From assembly GCF_040529335.1 (NCBI RefSeq), contig NZ_CP159534.1, positions 6,448,001 through 6,512,000 on the forward strand: 64,000 nucleotides of DNA, given 5' to 3'. Positions 56,043 to 64,000 of this stretch are shown here, piece after piece. How positions within the stretch are numbered: the stretch's first letter is position 1; the number at the start of each line of letters is the position of its first letter. Both the position numbers and the translations under genes were made by a program. The notes below the pieces were generated by a model. The model searched no databases, was not told the origin of the DNA, and worked only from the letters and a program-made list of their open reading frames with translations. The DNA comes from Streptomyces sp. HUAS MG91. Its GTDB lineage: Bacteria; Actinomycetota; Actinomycetes; Streptomycetales; Streptomycetaceae.

Positions 56043-56393
56043 TCAGGGAGCGCCCCAGCCGGAGCAGTCGTCCGGGGAGGCGTTGTTCTCGTCGCAGGCC
56101 TGGAACTTGATGATGGCCGAGCCGTCACCGGAGGTGACGCGCGTCTTGTAGCCACTCTTGTTCCACAAGGTGCGCTTGGTGCCGGCGCTGTCGTGGCGGT
56201 AGTACTCCGCCTTGCCCGGATCGTCGTCGTTGCTGCCGTCGTACACCGAGATGAGGCCCGAGTCGCTGCTGTAGGGCGTCGTGGCGGTAACGCCGCCACC
56301 CGTCAGCGTCTTGGCCACCGCGGTGGTAGTGGGAAGCGCGAGACCAAGGGCAAGAACCGCCGCGGCCACGAGCTTGGTTCTCTTCATCGTCAT
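56043..56393 (-). CDS. Small secreted protein with a signal peptide, next to an ABC transporter
   Basis: The 116-residue precursor starts MTMKRTKLVAAAVLALGLAL with a signal peptide and a probable cleavage after AVA. This gives a mature protein of about 88 residues rich in glycine, serine, aspartate and tyrosine (TPYSSDSGLISVYDGSNDDD, YRHDSAGTKRTLWNKSGYKT). Two C-terminal cysteines (FQACDEN and DDCSGWG) may form a disulfide. GGAGGGG precedes the first ATG. The local GC content is lower than in its neighbours. It is upstream of, and probably co-transcribed with, an FtsX-type ABC pair. A secreted bacteriocin- or signal-like role is possible. I do not recognise the family. Confidence 0.75.
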   Translation of the reverse strand: MTMKRTKLVAAAVLALGLALPTTTAVAKTLTGGGVTATTPYSSDSGLISVYDGSNDDDPGKAEYYRHDSAGTKRTLWNKSGYKTRVTSGDGSAIIKFQACDENNASPDDCSGWGAP

Positions 56394-56810
56394 TCTGTTG
56401 TTCCCCTCCGTTGACTTCCGTCTTGCGGGAAAGCCTGGTCGGCGCGCCATCGTGCCGCTGCCGCGGCTGTCGGGCGTCGTCCTAGCGGCGCAACGATCGC
56501 ACGGAGGTTCCCGGGGCGCCGCTCGATTTGTGGTCGTGGCTCGATGGCGACGCTGTGTCTTTGTCCGGTTGGATCTGGTTCCTGATGTGGCCCGCAGTCG
56601 GGATGCGGTGATCAACCGGAGGGAAACGATATTGCCTCTGCAAGAAGGGGCATATGCCGGTCACCGTGGAAGCGGACGACCAGGACCGCTGGAGGTGCTG
56701 GGCGCGGCGCGACCGAATCCGGTACCGGAGCATCTGGCCGAAAGTGACCGGCTGACCCGCGTGGCGCGGCTTCCGCGCCGCCAGAGCGATCCCGGAGAAG
56801 TCACAGAGAT
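56394..56810. other. Long intergenic region of lower GC, no convincing gene
   Basis: About 420 bases lie between the secreted protein gene and the murA terminator. Base composition is less GC-rich than the surroundings and codon-position bias is absent in all frames. A minus-strand frame at 56482-56820 lacks a ribosome site and family resemblance. The promoter of the secreted-protein operon must lie here. Confidence 0.5.
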
Positions 56811-56863
56811 GCCGCCGCACCCTCCCTTCCCGTCACGTCGCGGGTCGGCCGGGGTGCGGCGGC
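56811..56863 (-). terminator. Terminator after the murA-type gene
   Basis: Perfect 12-base arms GCCGCCGCACCC (56811-56822) and GGGTGCGGCGGC (56852-56863) with a 29-base loop lie ten bases after the stop of the minus-strand gene. Confidence 0.65.
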
Positions 56864-56872
56864 TTCCTCACC

Positions 56873-58402
56873 TCAGATGTCCCGGAACGTCTCGATCTGG
56901 GCGCCCACCGAGTTGAGGCGCTCCGCCAGGTCCTCGTAACCGCGGTTGATCACATACACGTTGCGCAGGACCGAGGTGCCCTCGGCCGCCATCATCGCCA
57001 GGAGGACGACCACGGCGGGGCGCAGGGCCGGCGGGCACATCATCTCCGCCGCGCGCCAGCGCGTCGGGCCCTCCACCAGGACCCGGTGCGGGTCGAGGAG
57101 CTGGAGGCGGCCGCCCAGGCGGTTGAGGTCCGTCAGGTAGATCGCGCGGTTGTCGTAGACCCAGTCGTGGATGAGGGTCTTGCCCTGGGCCGAGGCCGCG
57201 ATCGCCGCGAAGAACGGCACGTTGTCGATGTTCAGGCCCGGGAACGGCATCGGGTGGATCTTGTCGATCGGCGCCTCCAGTTTGGAGGGGCGGACCGTGA
57301 GGTCGACCAGGCGGGTGCGGCCGTTGTCCGCGACGTACTCCGCCGAGCGGTCGTGGTCGAGGCCCATCTCCTCCAGGACCGCGAGCTCGATCTCCAGGAA
57401 CTCGATGGGGACGCGCTTGACGGTCAGTTCGGACTCCGTGACGACCGCCGCCGCCACCAGGCTCATCGCCTCGACCGGGTCCTCGGACGGCGAGTAGTCG
57501 ACGTCCACGTCGATGTGCGGCACGCCGTGCACCGTCAGCGTCGTGGTGCCGATGCCCTCCACCTTGACGCCCAGGGCCTCCAGGAAGAAGCACAGGTCCT
57601 GGACCATGTAGTTCGACGACGCGTTGCGGATGACGGTCCGGCCGTCGTGGCGGGCCGCCGCCAGCAGCGCGTTCTCCGTCACCGTGTCGCCGCGCTCGGT
57701 CAGCACGATCGGGCGGTCGGGGGAGACGTCCCGCTCCACCTGCGCGTGGTACAGCCCCTCGGTCGCCGCGATGTCCAGGCCGAACCGGCGCAGCGCGATC
57801 ATGTGCGGCTCGATCGTGCGGGTGCCGAGGTCGCAACCGCCCGCGTACGGCAGCTTGAAGCGGTCCATGCGGTGCAGCAGCGGGCCGAGGAACATGATGA
57901 TCGAGCGCGTGCGGCGGGCCGCCGTCGCGTCGATGGCGGCCATGTCCAGGTCGGCCGGCGGCGCGATCTCCAGGTCGACGCCGTCGTTGATCCAACGGGT
58001 GCGCACGCCGATGGAGTTGAGGACCTCGAGGAGCCGGTAGACCTCCTCGATCCGGGCCACGCGGCGCAGCACCGTGCGCCCGTCGTTCAGCAGCGACGCG
58101 CACAACAGCGCCACGCACGCGTTCTTGCTCGTCTTGACGTCGATCGAGCCCGACAGGCGGCGTCCGCCGACGACGCGCAGATGCATCGGGCCCGCGTAGC
58201 CGAGGGACACGATCTCGCTGTCGAGGGCTTCGCCGATGCGGGCGATCATCTCAAGACTGATGTTCTGGTTGCCGCGCTCGATCCGGTTGACGGCGCTCTG
58301 GCTGGTGCCGAGCGCCTCGGCGAGCTGCGCCTGCGTCCAGCCCCGGTGCTGACGGGCGTCGCGGATGAGCTTGCCGATGCGTACGAGGTAGTCGTCTGCC
58401 AT
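56873..58402 (-). CDS. UDP-GlcNAc 1-carboxyvinyltransferase-like protein with N-terminal XRE domain
   Basis: This 509-residue fusion has an XRE-type helix-turn-helix at residues 6-60 (LIRDARQHRGWTQAQLAEAL, GTSQSAVNRIERG) followed by a full MurA domain. MurA adds enolpyruvate to UDP-GlcNAc, the first step of peptidoglycan synthesis. The substrate residues TSKNA (K93) and the catalytic cysteine C190 (AGGCDLGTR, equivalent to C115 of E. coli MurA) are kept, so activity is possible. It resembles the second MurA-like gene of Streptomyces (SCO5998). A palindrome just before its start may be its own operator. No purine-rich ribosome site is evident. Confidence 0.92.
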   Translation of the reverse strand: MADDYLVRIGKLIRDARQHRGWTQAQLAEALGTSQSAVNRIERGNQNISLEMIARIGEALDSEIVSLGYAGPMHLRVVGGRRLSGSIDVKTSKNACVALLCASLLNDGRTVLRRVARIEEVYRLLEVLNSIGVRTRWINDGVDLEIAPPADLDMAAIDATAARRTRSIIMFLGPLLHRMDRFKLPYAGGCDLGTRTIEPHMIALRRFGLDIAATEGLYHAQVERDVSPDRPIVLTERGDTVTENALLAAARHDGRTVIRNASSNYMVQDLCFFLEALGVKVEGIGTTTLTVHGVPHIDVDVDYSPSEDPVEAMSLVAAAVVTESELTVKRVPIEFLEIELAVLEEMGLDHDRSAEYVADNGRTRLVDLTVRPSKLEAPIDKIHPMPFPGLNIDNVPFFAAIAASAQGKTLIHDWVYDNRAIYLTDLNRLGGRLQLLDPHRVLVEGPTRWRAAEMMCPPALRPAVVVLLAMMAAEGTSVLRNVYVINRGYEDLAERLNSVGAQIETFRDI

Positions 58403-58414
58403 GAGGGGAACGGT

Positions 58415-58430
58415 ATCTCAGATATGAGAT
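58415..58430 (-). promoter_or_regulatory. Palindrome ATCTCA-N4-TGAGAT ahead of the XRE-MurA start
   Basis: Perfect six-base arms ATCTCA (58415-58420) and TGAGAT (58425-58430) lie 13-28 bases before the ATG. The position overlaps the probable promoter or transcript start and fits binding by the XRE domain encoded by the gene itself. Confidence 0.55.
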
Positions 58431-58466
58431 GACGCATTCCGGGGGGTCCATCGGAGTGACGGGACG

Positions 58467-58673
58467 TCAGTGGCCCTGGCGGCGCTTCGTGGTCGTCCTG
58501 CGCCAGCCGAACGGGCCGGGCAGGTCCATGGAGGTCGTGCGGCGGCCGGTGCTGCTGTGGGTGTGGCGGGGGCCGTGCTTGCCGCCGCCGGTCGTGATCG
58601 ACCAGGACTTGCGGTTGATGTTGAGCCGCACGCCGGGGAGGATGCGGAAGCTCTTTCGGAACGTGAGGGGCAT
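58467..58673 (-). CDS. DUF4236 family small protein
   Basis: The 68-residue basic protein starts PLTFRKSFRILPGVRLNINR and continues SWSITTGGGKHGPRHTHSST, the pattern of the DUF4236 domain (F-R-K-S-x-x-I-x-P-G-x-R-x-N). The domain is of unknown function. The ATG at 58673 follows AAGGAG. It lies 64 bases before the XRE-MurA gene on the same strand and could be co-transcribed with it, although the palindrome between them suggests a separate promoter for murA. Confidence 0.85.
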   Translation of the reverse strand: MPLTFRKSFRILPGVRLNINRKSWSITTGGGKHGPRHTHSSTGRRTTSMDLPGPFGWRRTTTKRRQGH

Positions 58674-58809
58674 GGTGTCGTCTCCTTCTGGCTGATGCCG
58701 TCCGGATACCCGCTCCCTCTTCAATCACTCGACCCCGGCCGCGCCTCGCCCCGCCTTGGGCGTGCGCCCCACCTGCGGCCCCGGCGGGGCCGACGTGAGC
58801 CCGCGACGG

Positions 58810-59373
58810 CTAGTTGCGTTCGTAGGTGCCTGTGAGGCGGGCTCGGCCGAGGGGAGGCTGGGTGAGGGAGGACAGCAGGGCCTTCGGGCGTGCCCCCTCC
58901 GCCGCGTCGCCCACCGGCACTCCCAGCGCGTACAGCAGGAACACGTACCGATGCGGCCCGTGCCCCTTGATCGGCCCGGGCCCGTGATAGCCCCGCCCGA
59001 TGCTCGCGCGCAGCGGCCGCACCCCGGCCCCCGGCCGCCCCGCATCGAGCGCCCCGGGCTCCAGCTCGCCGCACGACGGGTCGATCAGGGCGACGCAGTG
59101 CGTGAGGGGCCGGCGCATCAGCGGGATGTCCAGGTCCTCCATGACGAGGAGGAGCTGGGCCGTCCCGGCGGGCGGGGCCGTCCAGGCCAGATGCGGGGAG
59201 ACGTCCTCACCGCCGATGTTCTTCGCCGCCTGCCGGACCGGCATGTGGGCGCCGTCGGCGAAGTCCCGGCTGGTGAGGGTCAGGTTCTCCGGGGCCTGCA
59301 GACCGGGCAGGTGCCACGCGGAGTACGCCTCGTCGGCCTTGTGGTTCTTCAGAAGCCGTCCGAGCAGCGTCAT
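58810..59373 (-). CDS. YbhB/YbcL-type phosphatidylethanolamine-binding (PEBP) protein
   Basis: The 187-residue PEBP-fold protein has the signature segments EDVSPHLAW, LLLVMEDLDIPLMRRPLTH and YHGPGPIKGHGPHRYVFLLYAL, which form the anion-binding pocket. Bacterial members are of unclear function. Inhibitor-like and lipid-binding roles are proposed. Its ATG overlaps the stop of the isochorismatase-like gene, so it is part of the MarR-MFS-hydrolase set. A 25-residue N-terminal extension (LLKNHKADEAYSAWHLPG) precedes the fold. Confidence 0.88.
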   Translation of the reverse strand: MTLLGRLLKNHKADEAYSAWHLPGLQAPENLTLTSRDFADGAHMPVRQAAKNIGGEDVSPHLAWTAPPAGTAQLLLVMEDLDIPLMRRPLTHCVALIDPSCGELEPGALDAGRPGAGVRPLRASIGRGYHGPGPIKGHGPHRYVFLLYALGVPVGDAAEGARPKALLSSLTQPPLGRARLTGTYERN

Positions 59374-59930
59374 CGGGTCGCCTCCACCATGTCGATGATC
59401 TCCTTCGTGGTCGCGGTCTCGCCCAGCTTGGGGAAGACGCGCCGCACACTGTGCTCGTGGATGACGGCGTCCGGGTCGTCCATCGCGTCGGTGGCGAGCA
59501 CGACGTGGTAGCCGTGGTCGACGGCCGAGCGCGCGGTCGACTCCACGCCCGAGCCGGTCGCGACGCCGGTGAGCACGACCTGGGTGACCTTGTGGTCCCG
59601 CAGCAGGGTGTCGAGCCCGGTGTCGTGGAAGGCGCTGCGCCGCCGCTTGGTGACCCGCAGGTCGCCCGGCCGCGCGCCGAGTTCGTCGACCAGGTCGGCG
59701 AAGCCGTCGGGCAGGGCTGTGCCGGGCCGGATCCGCGCGGTCTCGGTGCGGCCGGGCGCGACGCCGTCGACGTTGACGAGGATCACCGGCAGACCGTGCC
59801 GCCGGAACGCGTCGGCCAGCTCGGCCGACCGCTCCACGACGGCGTCGAACGGGGATCCGGCCGGGGCGATGCCCTTCTGAAGGTCGATCACGACCAGCGC
59901 GCAGACGGGGTCGATGGTGCTGAGTGCCAT
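59370..59930 (-). CDS. Isochorismatase-fold protein lacking the catalytic cysteine
   Basis: The 186-residue protein of the cysteine hydrolase superfamily keeps the aspartate (VVIDLQKGI) and lysine (RVTKRRRSAF) of the triad. The cysteine position in GVATGSGVESTAR is glycine, as in a known subgroup of inactive or differently acting members. The ATG at 59930 follows CAGGAGTAA. It lies eight bases after the MFS gene and overlaps the PEBP gene. The loss of the nucleophile means a hydrolase role should not be assumed. Confidence 0.85.
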   Translation of the reverse strand: MALSTIDPVCALVVIDLQKGIAPAGSPFDAVVERSAELADAFRRHGLPVILVNVDGVAPGRTETARIRPGTALPDGFADLVDELGARPGDLRVTKRRRSAFHDTGLDTLLRDHKVTQVVLTGVATGSGVESTARSAVDHGYHVVLATDAMDDPDAVIHEHSVRRVFPKLGETATTKEIIDMVEATR

Positions 59931-59938
59931 GGTGCTGA

Positions 59939-61699
59939 TTACTCCTGGGAACTGGACGACGCGGAGGCCCGCGCCGTGGACGAGGGGGAAGGCTCGGACG
60001 CCGTACGCGGCCGTGCCCGCCCGGGGCCGCGCAGCAGCGACGCCAGCGCGGCGAGGAAGGCGAGGACCGCGCCGAACGCGAACACGACGACCAGGCCCGA
60101 GTGGAAGGGCCCGGAGAGCAGGTGCGGGAAGAACTCGCCGCCGGTCAGGGTCTGCTGCTGGGCCGGTGAGAGGTGGTGCAGGGCCCCACTGGGCTTCAGC
60201 AGGTTCTCCACCGGGTTGACGCCCAGCTGGGCGGCGAACAGCGAGGCGACGGGCGGCAGATCGCCGACCTGCGCCGCGACCTGCGCCGACACCCCCTGCT
60301 GGCGCAGACCCGCGGTGAGGGCCTGCGGAAGGCTGCCGGCCAGGCCCGCGATCATCAGCGAGAAGAACACGCCGATCGACACGGCGGTGCCGGAGTTCTG
60401 GAAGGTGGCGCGCATGCCGGAGGCGACCCCGCGCAGCCGGGCCGGGACGCTGCCCATGATCGAGGAGGAGTTGGGGGAGGCGAACATGCCGCTCGCTATC
60501 CCGTTCACCGCGATGAGCAGCGCGAAGGCCCAGTAACTGAAGTCGATCGGCAGCGCCATCAGGCCGAGGAAGGTGGCGCCGAAGAGCAGCGCGCCGCTCG
60601 TGGCCAGGCCCCGCGAGCCGAACCGGTCCGACAGATAGCCGGACACCGGGCCCGCCGCGAGGAAGCCCGCGATCATCGGCAGCATGAAGATGCCCGCCCA
60701 CAGCGGTGTCGCGTCGTAGGCGTAGCCGTGCAGCGGCAGCCAGATGCCCTGGAGCCAGATGATCAGTACGAACTGGAGCCCGCCCCGCCCGATCGAGATG
60801 GCGAGGCCGGCGAGATTGCCGAAGGTGAAGGCGCGGTTGCGGAACAGGCCCGGCTGGATCATCGGCGCCGGGACCCGCCGCTCGATGACGACGAACGCCA
60901 CGAGCAGCGCCACCCCGCCCACCAGCAGCGCCTGGACCAGCGGGTTCGTCCAGCCCATGGTGTGACCGCCGTAGGGCTGGAGGCCGAAGGTGACCGCGAT
61001 CAGGGCGGCGCTCAGCCCGACCGCGAAGGTGATGTTGCCCCACCAGTCGATGCCGCCGCCGCTGCGCCGCCCGGTCTCGCGCAGGGTGCGGTACGCCCAC
61101 ACGGTGAAGAAGATCCCGACCGGCACGTTCACCCAGAACACCGCGCGCCAGTCCCAGGCCGAGAGGAGCCCGCCGAGGACCAGGCCGATGAACATGCCCG
61201 CGAGGGCGGCCACCTGGTTGATGCCGAGCGCGAAGCCGCGCCGCTCCTTGGGGAAGGCGTCGGTCAGGATCGCCGCCGAGTTCGCGGTCAGCATGGAGCC
61301 GCCGACGGCCTGGAGCACCCGCCAGCCGATCAGCCAGACCGCGCCCCGGCCGCCGTCGAAGGGGTCGAAGGAGAGCAGGATCGAGGCGAAGGTGAAGACC
61401 GCGAACCCGCTGTTGTAGATCCGCACCCGCCCGTACATGTCGCCGAGCCGCCCGACCGTGACCACCAGGACGGCCTGGACCAGCCGGTAGCCCATGATCA
61501 TCCACAGCAGATAGGCGATGTTGCCCGGCGCCAGCGGGTCCAGGTGGATGCCGCGGAAGATCGCCGGCAGGGCGATCAGCACGATGGAGCCGTCCAGCGC
61601 GGACATGAAGACCGCGGCCGTCGTATTGGTCAGTGCCGTCCATTTGTAGCGCTCGTCGACGACGCCGTCCGCTATGAGCGTCTCGCCGGAATCCGCCAT
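59939..61699 (-). CDS. DHA2 (EmrB/QacA-type) MFS drug exporter
   Basis: The 586-residue protein has 14 predicted helices. Its signature segments are ALDGSIVLIALPAI at the first helix, GRLGDMYGRVRIYNSGF after helix 2, and WRVLQAVGGSMLTANSAAIL. The DHA2 family exports drugs and cationic dyes by proton antiport. A polar serine-rich tail ends it. The ATG at 61699 follows GAGGAAG. An ATG six codons upstream is less likely. A MarR gene lies directly upstream, so repression relieved by a toxic compound is the likely control. Confidence 0.9.
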   Translation of the reverse strand: MADSGETLIADGVVDERYKWTALTNTTAAVFMSALDGSIVLIALPAIFRGIHLDPLAPGNIAYLLWMIMGYRLVQAVLVVTVGRLGDMYGRVRIYNSGFAVFTFASILLSFDPFDGGRGAVWLIGWRVLQAVGGSMLTANSAAILTDAFPKERRGFALGINQVAALAGMFIGLVLGGLLSAWDWRAVFWVNVPVGIFFTVWAYRTLRETGRRSGGGIDWWGNITFAVGLSAALIAVTFGLQPYGGHTMGWTNPLVQALLVGGVALLVAFVVIERRVPAPMIQPGLFRNRAFTFGNLAGLAISIGRGGLQFVLIIWLQGIWLPLHGYAYDATPLWAGIFMLPMIAGFLAAGPVSGYLSDRFGSRGLATSGALLFGATFLGLMALPIDFSYWAFALLIAVNGIASGMFASPNSSSIMGSVPARLRGVASGMRATFQNSGTAVSIGVFFSLMIAGLAGSLPQALTAGLRQQGVSAQVAAQVGDLPPVASLFAAQLGVNPVENLLKPSGALHHLSPAQQQTLTGGEFFPHLLSGPFHSGLVVVFAFGAVLAFLAALASLLRGPGRARPRTASEPSPSSTARASASSSSQE

Positions 61700-61744
61700 C
61701 AGCCTGCTTCCTCTCAAGGGCCTCAGAGTCGCTGGTCAAGGGCC

Positions 61745-62185
61745 TCAGAGCCGCTGGGCCAGCCGCTCGACCAGCGGCGCGACCGCTTCGAGCTGCGCCA
61801 GCTCGGCGGGGGTGAACGCGTCGGAGGCCAGCACCCGGGAGAGCAGCTCCACCCGCTCGTTGCGCTTGTCCCGCAGGGCCCGGCGCCCGGCCTCCGTCAC
61901 GGCGAGCACCATCCGGCGCCCGTCGTCCGGGTCCGGGCTGCGCTCGACGAGGCCGCGCTCGCGCAGCACGCCGAGCGTCGCGCCCATGGCCTGCGCCGTG
62001 ATCTGCACCTCGCGGGCGAGCGCCGACGAGGTGGTGGGGCCCAGCCGCTCCAGCCGGGACAGCGCGGTGCGCTGCGGCATGGTCAGCCCGCTCTCCACGG
62101 GCGTCTGCCGCACGCGCCGCACCAGCGTGCTGAAGCTGGCGAGCAGGGCTGCGGCGACCGCCTCGGGGTCCGGCTCTTGGTTCAT
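61745..62185 (-). CDS. MarR family transcriptional regulator
   Basis: The 146-residue regulator has a winged helix-turn-helix (LTMPQRTALSRLERLGPTTSS, then LAREVQITAQAMGATLGVLRERGLVERSPD, DDGRRMVLAVTEAGRR) and the terminal dimerisation helices. It precedes the MFS exporter, isochorismatase-like and PEBP genes in one operon. An inverted repeat lies three bases before its start codon, so it very probably represses itself and the exporter. The leader would be very short or absent. Confidence 0.9.
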   Translation of the reverse strand: MNQEPDPEAVAAALLASFSTLVRRVRQTPVESGLTMPQRTALSRLERLGPTTSSALAREVQITAQAMGATLGVLRERGLVERSPDPDDGRRMVLAVTEAGRRALRDKRNERVELLSRVLASDAFTPAELAQLEAVAPLVERLAQRL

Positions 62186-62187
62186 AC

Positions 62188-62217
62188 ACTAAGGCTAGTT
62201 GATAAGGCTGCCTTAGT
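62188..62217 (-). promoter_or_regulatory. MarR operator: ACTAAGGC-N14-GCCTTAGT
   Basis: Perfect eight-base arms (62188-62195 and 62210-62217) are separated by 14 bases, with an inner pairing TAAGGC-T-GCCTTA (62203-62215). The site abuts the MarR start codon, as is usual for autorepressing MarR proteins. Confidence 0.75.
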
Positions 62218-62356
62218 AAATCCGCAGAGGTCGGGACGTCCAGCACTGGTGGACCTCTGGAGCCCGTACGACGATGGAAGTGTCCTGGGTGGGTACGCGC
62301 AGCGGTGAGCACCGCGCGGCACCGCTTGAAGGCACCGGCGGGTGATGTATTAGAGT

Positions 62357-62374
62357 TATCTCGACATCGAGATA
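62357..62374. promoter_or_regulatory. Palindrome TATCTCGA-CA-TCGAGATA upstream of aconitase
   Basis: Perfect eight-base arms (62357-62364 and 62367-62374) lie about 141 bases before the aconitase start. In Streptomyces the aconitase gene is a known target of the MarR-type regulator TamR. The size and symmetry suit such a site, but I cannot confirm the consensus. Confidence 0.55.
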
Positions 62375-62429
62375 TCTGCCGAGGCGCACGCAGCCCCGCG
62401 CCGCTGTCGAGTCCGACGGTAAGGGTTAC

Positions 62430-64000
<1,571 letters not shown>

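Noticed and set aside
56482..56820. 112-codon minus-strand frame in the long gap before the secreted protein gene
   Set aside because: No ribosome site, no third-position G/C bias and no recognisable motif. It also overlaps the murA terminator arms.
59370..62312. 980-codon minus-strand open frame
   Set aside because: Only its last 186 codons (isochorismatase-like protein) are genuine. The rest lies over the MFS and MarR genes in the wrong frame.

Overview
The window reads as a chromosomal stretch of a Streptomyces (or very close actinomycete). The DNA is GC-rich with G/C at almost all third codon positions, GTG starts and GGAGG-type ribosome sites are common, and the family set is typical of the genus: a SAV_915-type protein, DUF5999, DUF6099, DUF4236, a SepF paralogue, a MurA fused to an XRE helix-turn-helix, and the aconitase that follows it. 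From about 25.8 kb rightward the content resembles the S. coelicolor SCO5967-SCO5999 neighbourhood as I remember it. No tRNA, rRNA, CRISPR array, transposase or prophage gene was seen.

Region 1 (1-13646, minus strand) is one long operon and looks like the distal part of a biosynthetic gene cluster running off the left edge. In transcription order it encodes a SAV_915-type membrane-anchored protein, a PLP fold-III decarboxylase, an MFS exporter, a one-module PKS (KS-AT-ACP plus coiled-coil tail), an unusual NRPS (aminotransferase, luciferase-like monooxygenase, C, PCP, C, with no adenylation domain), an M18 aminopeptidase and a type II thioesterase. Several genes are coupled by ATGA overlaps. 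The domain logic predicts an alpha-hydroxy-beta-amino acyl unit, the zinc-binding warhead of aminopeptidase inhibitors, so the aminopeptidase may be a self-resistance or maturation enzyme.

Region 2 (13987-21100) is potassium homeostasis: a universal stress protein, small membrane proteins, DUF5999, then an intact kdpFABC operon preceded by an extra 27-residue membrane peptide and followed by a KdpE-type regulator, with no KdpD sensor kinase. Region 3 (21125-30008) is accessory: a HAD hydrolase, a repeat-rich decayed locus where an MMPL transporter start is joined to the end of a LuxR-type regulator, three ABC transporter genes, a SepF-like gene, an AAA ATPase/MazG pair, DUF6099 and an F420-type oxidoreductase.

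Region 4 (30089-34095) is the Hen1-Pnkp RNA repair cassette. Region 5 (34215-39761) encodes arginine deiminase, a LysR regulator, a nucleoside deaminase, ornithine carbamoyltransferase and an amino-acid permease: an arginine-catabolic set without carbamate kinase. Region 6 (40475-49193) encodes a CoA-linked aromatic acid pathway: enoyl-CoA hydratase, a fused flavin monooxygenase/old-yellow-enzyme protein, CoA ligase, PaaX-type regulator, acyl-CoA dehydrogenase and RidA. Two of its promoter regions share an identical palindromic box.

Region 7 (49214-56393) holds an AraC/GlxA regulator with a cytosolic and a lipoprotein isochorismatase-fold hydrolase, a Tat-exported protein behind a very C-rich leader, and a secreted small protein with its own ABC exporter-like pair. 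Region 8 (56873-64000) holds XRE-MurA with a palindromic operator, DUF4236, a PEBP/isochorismatase/MFS/MarR set with a MarR operator, and the first half of aconitase with a palindrome and an iron-box-like site in its promoter region.
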